Shown one piece after another: positions 23,062-34,500 of a stretch of 64,000 bases of DNA. The translations under genes and the position numbers were made by a program. The stretch is from NCBI GenBank assembly GCA_036426205.1, contig CM071569.1, forward strand, positions 284,312,908 to 284,376,907. Reading direction: 5' to 3'. The DNA comes from Ascaphus truei (lineage: Eukaryota > Chordata > Amphibia > Anura > Ascaphidae). Each line of letters starts with the position of its first letter. Positions within the stretch are counted from its first letter, which is position 1. The notes beneath the pieces were generated by a model. It ran no database searches. It saw only the letters and a program-made list of their open reading frames with translations, and was not told the origin of the DNA.

Positions 23062-26000
23062 CTAACCAAGAAAATAAAATAAAAGATACATGTTATATCT
23101 TCACTAAAACTTGAAGTCTGAAACACATCAGAACATTTGTTTCTCACTAGAATCGTTTTGATTCTAGTGTTGAGAAATAAAAATCAATGCAAATCACATG
23201 TGGTGCTATCAGTTTGTAGAATGGGCTGGTATAGGTTCTTTTGCAGCTAATGGATACCTACTAATGGAGCACACACAGTAAATAGCATTTTGGAGAAGAA
23301 GCGGCTCAGTGAGTAAAGACACTGACTGATAACAATGACACTGTAAATCAGGGGAATTCCCAGTTTCAGCTCCTTGTGACCTTGGGCAAGTCTCGCTGTG
23401 CCTCATGCACCAAAAACAGACCGTAAAAATACCTGTGTGGTGTGTACCATGCACTATACTGTAATTGTGACGCACTTTCAGTCCCATTGGAAGAAAAGCA
23501 CTATATGAATTAAAGTTGTTATTTATACCAGTATGTATTAAAGCTTCCACAGCTATTAAGAAGCCTCGTGTAAAAAACATGTAATCTCTGCTTTAGACAG
23601 AGTAGAATGTATAAATCGTGATCATAGAAAGGAGAGTTTCACTTACTATAGGTAACCCTGCTCAGTATCACTACCCATTGTCTGATAGGCTTTGCCATTC
23701 TCCCTTTCTTTAAAAAGGTATTCATTGCCCGACACAATTTTTTTTTATTCCAACCTAAAATCTAGAAACTGGGCTAACCCTCCCTGTATTCCCTACATCG
23801 TATCCAAATCTGTTCCACAGGTGCCCCAAACTGGCTTCATTCATTCCATTGTAACGTCAGAAGACAAGGATTCTGGGTAATAACAAGGAAATGAGGACAG
23901 TGCGCGTCACTTTGCTTCCCATTCATTTCTACATGGCCTGTTGCATTACAAAGCTAATAATGAGACAAGGAAGTACAGTATCAGTGGACCTGCTCCAAGA
24001 CAGTAAAGCGCTTTGTAACAGATAGTGAATTGTGAAGATGGTGGTGGTTGCAAACTGGGCAATTATTATGTGGTTGGAACGAATACAAGGTATACACAGT
24101 GCATGCTAAATTTGACGTCAGTACCCAGAATCCTTGTCTGCAACCCAACTACTGTTGGAGACAATGAGGCGAATACAGTTTGGGGGACTTGTGGAAGACC
24201 CACAGACCCCTGCCATACACAGAGTAAATTGTAGCCATAACAGGTAAATTAGAGACAGTAAAGGTGCCTGACCAAGTACATCACATGCCAAGAAGACTTA
24301 CCTCTATAATTTCTATGTGAGTAGCAACTGCATGCAGGACACGACTCAGCTTATTTCCCACTTGCCTCATCTCTTCCTCAGATTGGTGCTCAGCAAGCTG
24401 AAGCCTAATACAAGAACACGAGAGCTACGGTGAGCACAAGTGCTCACCCTCTAAAGAAAGTATCCTGGGGTCACCTTATACATATCCCTTGTATGTTATC
24501 CAACCGGGCCCTTACCTTTCATCAATACCCCAAAAACACATGGCAGATCGGCTTTTAAAGTGTCATCTTTCGTGAAAATGTATAGGGGAGAAAAGGGGAT
24601 TTCTCCACATGGAAAGGACTAGATTATACCCATAAGATGTCCCACTGCACAGCAGGCAGCTTCTACAATAAGCATCAGAAGGGAATGTATAGCTCAACTC
24701 TTAATGTTCCAACAACCTCAGGCACATAACTGGCCAGAAGTGCTACATGGTGTGATTTAAAGAGGCACAACCACATAACTAGAGGTACTGAGGGCGTGGG
24801 AAATGACGGGCTGTGGTGCAAGCTAATGAAAGTGGTGTTGGTGCTTTCACATGGTCACTCACTGCTGCTTCACTTCCTGAAGCTCCTTCATGGCTTCATC
24901 CAGACTCTTGTTGACTCCTGACTCAAGTACCTGCTGGTGTTTCGTCAATGATTCAATCTCGGCGGTCCATTTCTTTTGATCCGCCTCAGCTTCCTGTTAA
25001 TAGCCCAGGAAAGATATGATGTGCAGGGTTCAGCAAGAAGGTCGTGTGTTTACAGTGACACGGTAACATTTCTCTTCCCATTAAGGTCACCTTTTAAAAT
25101 GAACTTTCAACAAGCGAGAAAACCTGGAATAAACCGTGTTTGAAAAACAATTGCAAGTGAAGAACATATCTTGGTGTGTAATGTTCAGTTGAACAATATA
25201 TTAGAAGGATAAAAAATAATCTATTCAGCATTGAATGGTGTACAAATTCCCTGGATGATATATAAAAATCTATGAGACAGACAGACTTCATTATAGGATC
25301 AACATTATTATTTTGAAATTGAAGTGGGATAGACAGTTGGCCCGGGAGTGATAACATGCTCTCTTCTGGTCCAATCACAGCAGCAGATTCCGGCTGGATC
25401 ACACATCGTTCCTAGAACAGAAGACGTTGACCCTTGGTGGACTGGCTATAAAGGGTTTCCATCACTTTCTCCTGACCAATAAAAGAGACTATTTATTTTT
25501 GTCTAAAGTGTGGGAGATATCCCACAGCGATACGTAAAGTGGGAGCAATGAAATTGCAGCACTTCCCTTACAAAATGCTCCATGTGCCGAAGCATCCACA
25601 TAACTTGTAATGCTCAGCGCAAAAAAAGTATCTGACCACGAAGCAGCTCTACAAATATCAGCTGGAGCGACGTCAGCTTTTCTTGCCCAAAACATACAGT
25701 AGAAAGTAGTCTAGTTGAATGCGCTTGTATTAGAAATTGTGTCTCTTGACCTGTGGTCTTATTAGCGTCAATAATTGTTGCTGTAAACCATCTTGTTATG
25801 CTATGACGGGGCTCAGATTTCTGCTACCCTTCGTTACAACATGATAGCTACTAAAAATATAGCTGTAAAAGCTGGCCATTTATCAGGAGTGGGGGAGGTT
25901 GGCACTTAACTTGATACCACTTTATGAACAAGCGATAAGTTCTATTGTGGGCAAAAACTTCTCATCACTGATCCTTGTGATGGTTTGATAATTCAACTGT

Positions 26001-29000
26001 TCAATAGATTGATCAAGGGCTGTCCTTCAAAGGACTTAAAGCTGCAGTTCAGTCTTTTTTTTATTTTTTATAAATGTATTTTTTTACTTCAATAGTTTCA
26101 TGTGTGCAATCTCTAATTACCTAAAGAACAGTATAGCTGCCAGTCAATTCGTTCTCCATGTATTGATAGGTCGAAATTTGGTGACATAATTAGTGAAGGG
26201 ATCTGTTTATATTTTGCTTGTCAGTCAGTGGAAGCTCATGAATATTCATGAGCACTCCTGCACTGACATGTGCTAGAGGGAGGGCAGGGCTGACAAAGGG
26301 GTGTGCCAGGGCTTGTGACAGGACATGAAGGGGCAATGCCTTAGCAAATGGCTGTTAAAATAGAATACAAGAAAATTGGTCTTTCAAAGTTGTTGTTTTT
26401 AAAACAGAAAATGCTAAAAGTATTTTTTCTTACTACAGAACTGATTTATTAAAAAAAAAACACACATGCAGGATATTGACTGAACTGCAGCTTTAAGTGA
26501 TCTTGGATTAAGGTCTTTATCCAAACCTAGTAGGAAGTCCCGAATGAATTGGCAGAAAAAGGTCTCTTCGCTCAAATATTGGGTGATAGGGACCTCAAGG
26601 CTACCATTTGCCCTGCATGATCAGGATTGGTGGAGAGCACCCAATCCTTGGCTGGCATCTATTAACACTTTCCATGAGTATATCAATGGACACATCATGG
26701 AAAGATTGGACACATTTTCCCACCCCCGGATGAATCTTATGTGGTCAGGGGGATAATCTCCAAGGGACAAATCTTCCTGTCCCAAACCGCCATACATTTT
26801 CTAGTAATAGTCCCATGTGTCGAGGTGGCCATTGGACATCCTATTGAGAACATTATTTCCAAATATGGTTTCTAACTCAGAACCGAATAATACTGAACCA
26901 TCAAACAGGATACTGCATAAATGGCTTCAGCTAAAGGGGCTATCCTAGCCTGAACAGATGATGCCAATGCTCTAACTGCAAGCCCGGTTTTATTGGCATG
27001 TTTTCTGTTTTGTTGTTCCTGCTATTAGGTCATGCCCCAGATTGGCTTGCCCCACACTCTTCTGGCTCTGGAAAATGTACCTCCTGACTTCCATGCGAAC
27101 CACGAACTAAGAAAGTCCTTTTTCAGAGCCATTTCAAATCTTTAAATGCAGGTACCTTACAGAGATACCAAGGATAAAGGGGAACGGAAAACCTGCAAAT
27201 CCAACCTGGGAGGATTACCCCGCACTGTGTGTTCTTGCAGAAAAAGGGATACATCTGTATGAATAGTCTTGTTGCAGTTATTTTCCTCACAATTTACTCA
27301 TTCGGCATCATGCCCTTGATTTGTAAGTATAGAAGAAATGGGGTTTTCCTTTATTCTGGCGCCCAAAAACATTCTATCTGGTTATGGCGTAACATGTGCC
27401 AACTCGTTCATTAATTTGCATAATATCTAATCGCGTTAATACGCTTATTCACATCATTGGGTTTGAAGTAGAACACTTTCCATGTAATAACTCAAACAAT
27501 GAAGAATGTGGCCCTTCTAAATAAATGTCCCTCAATACATCGGCTTGTTCTGCCTTTCCAGAGCAGCGTTGGGTCATTGTGGCACAGGCCCTTGTGTTCC
27601 GGTCAGCGGCTATAGCGAGACCAGGGGACAGCTGAAGTCTCGTGCAAGGAGGACAGGTGGCAGTGGAGATCACAGAGATGAACTCTCTTCCACTACCACC
27701 CCAGAGCCGGATAGGACACGCTACAACTCTGAAGCACTTTGCTTGCACCGATGAGTCTCCACAAGAGGTCCCTCGTATACCAATACACGGGGTGTTCAGT
27801 GCAAAGGGAGATTACAAGAGGTTTCCCTCCTTCAGAGGACTTCTGCGAAAGCCTCCATAAAAAGAACCCTTACCTCCCCTCCAAACAAAAAACCCGGAAA
27901 AGCAAAGGAAAGTCTGCCTTCCACCCTACCTTTAGGAAGGACAGAACAGGAGTCAGTGAGGGAACCCTTTAATCACTTCTGCAGAGGCCAAAGCCTTCTG
28001 CCTTACCTACAGGGAGGACCTACTATTCCACAGGTATAGGCTTCTGATGGACGCAGAAGAAAATGCATTTTTTTGTTTTTAACTTCCAATATAAAGATTT
28101 GATGTGCCCGCACGATTTACAAAATGGACAGCGGGGACATTTGCACACGGCTGGGACGCTTTCCGGTTTATACAACTATTGTATGATAAGGTGGACACAA
28201 GAATAGGAGTTTGTTCTTTTTTGAGAATAACGCTCCTGACAAGTGCAGCCAAAGTGGACTCCATGTTCTCAGAAAACAAAGGTCAACACCTTATTTAACA
28301 TGGGCGAGACCAGCATCTCTAACACCACCTGGTCTTACCTCCGCTCTCAGCTGGTAGCCCTCGTCCAACTTCTGGGACTCATTATTGAGAATCTTTACAT
28401 CGTTCTTCTTTTCTGCCCTCAGAGAATTCAACTACAATAAGAAAGGGCTTTATTGCAAGTGTGCATACAATAATATTCCCTGTGCAGTAACACCCACAGA
28501 AAACCATACTTACTATTCAGGCCTTAAATCCATGTATATATTCCAGACAATTGGAATATAGGGTGAAATGTTTTATATCTTAGTGGATTTGCACAACATC
28601 AAAAAAATAAAATAATGCAGCTAAAGAACACATTTCTTGTTTTAACAACCGATGTAGCAGGATAGAGATGATGAAGACAGAGCTAATAGAGATGAAGATA
28701 GAACTGATAGAGATGATGGAAATAGAGCTAGAGATGGAGATAGAGATGATAGCTATGGAGCTATATACACACATACAAATTAGCATTAACTGCAGTGGCT
28801 CTGACCCCACTTCATCAAATCAACATAAAATATTGAGTGATAACGCCGTTCCCTAAACTCGCAACAACGTTTGATGTAACCAAGTTTCCCATCAGATTAT
28901 ATGCCTCCCATCAGATTATATGCCTCCCATCAGATTATATGCCTCCCATCAGATTATATGCCTCCCATCAGATTATATGCCTCCCATCAGATTATATGCC

Positions 29001-31499
29001 TCATTGAAACCGGGGGTGACATTTTTAGATTCATGGTAGAGAAATAATTTGGACGTAGGGGCCTATTCATCGAGTGCAAGAAAGACTGTGCAAAAATGCA
29101 TGGAAAAGGAAAGCAGGCTGACGCGATATAAGCGTGGGGGGTCTTGCACGTGCGGTCAATAAGCATGGTCCGAGATATATTACATTTGTATACGTGCTGG
29201 TTCTCACTACCACAGGTAAGCACCAGTTGGTTTATAAAGGAAAGAGCGAGAAAGACCCTACTAATCTCTCTCCATTTAGAACGATGACACTATACAACTT
29301 ATTGCACGTGTGGCAGGAATGGTTATACACATTCCCACGGCCAAATCAGAAAGCCCCCCCCCCCCCCAAGGGGGGTAATAAGGATTTAGCACTTCCGCAG
29401 AAAACATACCAATTATGGAACATTTGACATGTGTTTGCATGAATTGTCCATGTTACAGGTGACAAAAAATGGCCTGTACACACACTTACATTATTTCCCT
29501 TTCAAATGTAGCCATAAAAGACCACAGATGATACAAGGAAAGTGTATATGATGGAGAAGGGAAAATATAATGGGAGCAGAGAAGTAAATAGTGGTATGTA
29601 TGTTCCCCCCTCTAATATAATTGGAGATTAATATTAGTAGGCGAAGGTTTGTACTAATTTACAAGTACCCACCGACGGCTATCAGTGCGAATAGGATCAC
29701 ATTTTAGACAGTGGGACCAGTATGGTTGGAGATGGAATGTATCATTGCCAATCCGTAACGTAGTAGTGAACAAGGATGGTCAAATGGGTGCCCCCCGAGG
29801 CTTACTCTGTCCATCATGTCTTCGCGGATCTTCTTAGCTTGCAGCGTTGCCATTTGCCCTTCCAAGTGCCGCAGGATTTCTACCAGGGAAGCCTGTATCA
29901 TAAGTCAATATTAGATTAAAAAACAAACAACCCCTCTTGAATACAGGTCACTAGATAAGTGGTACGGCCAGGGACACACACACACACACAATATGGACGG
30001 TTGCGCCCCACAACAACAGCTGCATTTTGTCTACGTGTATTTAAGGCATCACAGTTTAGAACAGTAAGAGTCCGAAGTACAGACAGCCATAGGGAATCCT
30101 AAGTCTGCATAGTACAGACAAGGCAGAGTAGGTGTCAGGTGCATCAGGGGCACTTTTTCCCCAAAGGACCTGCACTTGCCACTAAAGGATGGAAAACTCC
30201 ATGCAAATCCCCCCCGGTAGAGCTCATGTTGAAGAGCCAGGATTAGAGCGGGTGTCCCACAGTCGTGAGACATTGTGAAGTGCAGGTCCTTCACTGCAGG
30301 GGGAAAGTCACTACAGGTCACATTGGTCCAGCTCTGGGACTCAATGCCACTTTAAGATGTGGAGATGGGGTGCTACAAACACTTGTTTGTCGTGCTGAGA
30401 CTCTGTAGAAACCCTAGTTCACATGTTGAAGTTGCATTGAGTCCCAGAGCTGGACCAATGGGACACACAGGCATCAGGAACATTGTGGGTAAAGACTTGT
30501 CACACCATACCTGCCTGCAGGAGAGACAGATTTGTGATCCACCTTCCCGAGCTATTAATGAGCCTCAGACTATGGACAGCGTGCTCTGCCCCGGTACTAC
30601 AATGTGTGCCACAGGTGTTTTTGTCAGAGTTTTGAGATCTGGTCATTATTTTGAAGCAGTCACTGCACATGCACGTTTCTACCTACAATGCACAGGGCGC
30701 TACACGCCTTGATTGTATGGTGCAGACTTCGGAAGGCCTTACGTGTGCCATTCTTCAGACTGTGGCCGTTACCTTTGTTAAAACAATGACCTGGACTCCA
30801 TTGAAGACTGACGCAAAAGCCTGGTATGGAGATTAACTGCACTTATCTGAACAGGGGTGCGCTCTTCCCCCCTGCGCCGTCTGCAACTCCCCCCCTCCTT
30901 ACCTTGTCTCCGGCGTCAAATGACACAGCGGGATCCCGTGACGTCATATTGCCATGGCAACATGAAGTCAGTCACGGACTTGCGTCGTTGCGCGAGGACG
31001 CGGCAAGGGAAGAGTTACAGAGGCCTCACGTGATCTTCCGGCATCTAATTTAAATGCTTGGGGAAGAGAGAGGGCTTGGAACGCTGTGACACTGCACCCC
31101 CCCATGAAAATCTCCCGCCCCCCATCAGTATGCGAACCCCTGACTCTATAGGACACGTGACTAAGTTTGGAAATTCAAATGGGAGCACCTTAATTTTCCA
31201 TGAATGAATGAATACACACACACACAACACACACACACACACAACACACACCACACCCACACACACCACACACACCACACACACACACACACACACAGCG
31301 TAGTTACCTGAACAGCGGCAAAATACAATCCCCTTACGGATGTTTGGTGGACGTCTTCAGTTACTTGTTGCTTCGCTTAGTACACAAACATAAAGATCTA
31401 GGTCTTGCTCTATTTTAATGCTTTTCATTAAGCATGTCTTCACTTCCGGGTTATTGGGGTGGACACACACACACACACACACACCAAACACACACACCA

Positions 31500-31539
<40 letters not shown>

Positions 31540-34500
31540 AGCATCAATAACTACACTTACATTAATCATGCTTCTGTTGGGGGCCGAACTGCCCTGCTCA
31601 CTGTCAAGGTTACACTGGATCTGGAAGTCAAAGCCATTGGCATTCTGTGCATTTGAAGGAATCAGCCTCAGTTTTCGAGCCACCTTGTGGAACTCTGCAA
31701 GTTGTGTTTCAACCTGTAGAAACAAAATGTAAAATATCTTACACAACACAGATTTTTACACCCAATAGTCCAACTTCTAAGTGGTAAAAGCCGCTTCTAA
31801 AACAAGTTGTTTTTTTTCCTAGACTAAGGTGATACATTCCATTCAATTGATGTATTTTATCTACAGCCATTACTGCTGTATCCGAGCACAAAACAAAGTT
31901 GCTCTAGAATCAATGACCAGATTCAAACAACTAACAAATCTGTGGTGGAACTTTACATGTAGCTAGATAAGGAACACTCACCTAAAATACAAATAGGGGG
32001 CAAGTTAATTCTTTGCATAGGTGAGAAGACAGGCTGTTAAGCTATGGAGGAATCCCAGGCTAAAGACTTCACCTAACAAGAAGCACAGCATAGTCAGGAG
32101 CTCTGTTGTATGCTTAAGAGATCTATTATACCAGATGCCGCTGAGCGGCAGCGCGATCCGGTGACGTCACTCTCACGCTGCCGCCGAGCGGCATCTTGAT
32201 TATACCAGGGAAACTGCAAAGCGGAGACAGGGAGACGTGGCCGTGAGCGGTTCACCCTCATTGGCTGAAACCACTCACGTGACGTCGCCAGCCAAGAACA
32301 AATCTGAGGATCACGCCAGGAGACAGCCGCCCTGCAGCTCCACACGGCGCACACGCCACAACAGGTATAAGCGCTGCTATTGTTTTTTTTTTTTTTTTAT
32401 GTTTTTCAGGCGTGCAATAGCTAATAAATAATTGGCCGGGATATTATTTCCGAGCATACAGTAACAAGGTGACATACGGATTCTTTGCCTTTTGCATATT
32501 TCAGCTCCTCGCTCCACAGATGCCGTTTGTCCTCGTCGAGATCTTTCGTTAGCTTGTTTATGGTTTGCTGCAACTCATTCTCCTCATATTTTATTCTCTC
32601 AATATCTGCCACCGAGTATTTCTGGTTATCCAAGATGTTCTTCAGACTGAGGTGTTCCTGCTTCATTGCTTCAAATTCTAGTTCTGTTATATACAAGGGA
32701 GGGGGGGAGGAGGGAAAGAAAAAACAAAAACACGTGAAGAATTCTTCTTTAGGAAACTTCTAGAAGCTAAATCTTCCTGGGAAAGTGTCTCTTGCTCAGG
32801 AAGAATTCATCTGCGACAATAAGATCTAAATACAACATGTCCTGTCAGCAACAAAGGGCAGAAACCTGTAATGTTAAACTAAAGTCACCGTTACTTACGG
32901 CAGAGATAAAGGACAAACATTTGTTAAACCAGATATTTTATTAATAAAGTTAAATAACTTTAGAGATTCTGAGGTAGGCAGAATAAGAGGTGTATATATA
33001 AATTAGTATGCTGCATAAAAAGTGATCCAATGAAGGTAGAATAGCGCAACGTGATACACCCCACCTAGTACCAAGTTATAAAATCACCACAAATAACCCT
33101 CAAAAAAATGGATAGGAATTAGTGCCCAATTCTAAAACAGTTTCCTGAAGTCTCTTCAGTAATTTCTTTAGATACGGATAATTCAAACTCTGGTGTTCAG
33201 CTTGGTTATGGCTGCTTGCCGCTCTCAGAGGAGGGGGACCCCATACTTTTATTATGCATAAACATGGAGAAACAAGAACGGCAAAAACGCCCCGAGTATA
33301 ATTCCCTTACACCGATAGAAAATCCGTATTGCACTTACAAACGGAGAAAATAAAGGTGCAGCCGCAGGTTTAGGGCGATGTGCGGGGCGTGTTTCATGCG
33401 CTGTCTGGCTGTCCCATTTGTTCAGGTGACGCAGAGGCGACATCAGGAGAACGACGGCTCGGGCACAACTCGGCGGTGGAGACCCCCGGACAGCGCCTCA
33501 AATAAAACGGGCCCTACACATCCCTGGAAACGTGCGGCCACGCCTTGATTTTGTATCAACGTGTAAGTGCGATACATACCGGATTTCAGCCTTTATATGG
33601 ATTACAACGGAGTTATTTGCAATTTGCACTTTCTGGTTTCTCCACAGTTAATAAGATACCCTTATGGATATCCAGCACCGAGCCAATTTTGATATTTCTC
33701 CCATTAAGTAATATACATTTTTTCGCTAGACAGCGACACAGAGAAAAGCCAGGCATGTTTTTCAGTGCTATAAAAATACACTTTCTAGAGGGATACAGCA
33801 TGACGAAAAATATGAAAAAAGGAAATACAAATCCCCCCTCACCCTCCCAACCTTGAATGCTTAAAACTCTTTGGGGAGGTAATGGGAGAAAAACCGGGGT
33901 TACGGGAGCCTCACATCCACCACACCACACATTGTAGCAGATATGTGCGCGGTGTTCAACCTCGCGCTTACAAAACAAGATGGCATTTGGAATCAGCCGA
34001 CTGTTACAGTGAGCAAGTAATCTTGTCCTGCTATCCACTGTGACGAGCCCAATTGCCCCTTCATTTGCACTGCATTAAACTAGCAACGAAAGTGGCAACA
34101 CTTAAACATGCCTCACCTATGGTCTCCAGGTCTTCTGTGATGCTGTTAACCCGCTGGCCCAGCATCGCCGAGTGAGACTCTAAATCGGTGAGGTAGTTCT
34201 GGTATTTCTGAATATCCGCTTGCAGTGAGACTTTCACCTTTCTCATAGAGGCCAAGCGATCCTGAAACCAGTAACATGTGTTTAAACGGATCACAAAGGT
34301 CATTTTAGTCTATCGGTTCAAAGTGCAGACATTCAAAAGAATTCATTCTAGTTTTAAAAAGCAGCACAAAAAAGGTCTCACAGGGGCGACCGGCCGTTTA
34401 CACAAACATGCGGCAATTTGATCAGTTATGGTAAAATATGGTTAGTGATGACTTGGGAAGCAATGTGTCTTCACACGAACAATGTTATGAACAGAAAATG

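Noticed and set aside
27545..27972. Overlapping plus-strand frames with a Lys/Ser-rich end
   Set aside because: It may be retroelement residue, but no motif, and the orientation is opposite to the DIRS recombinase nearby.
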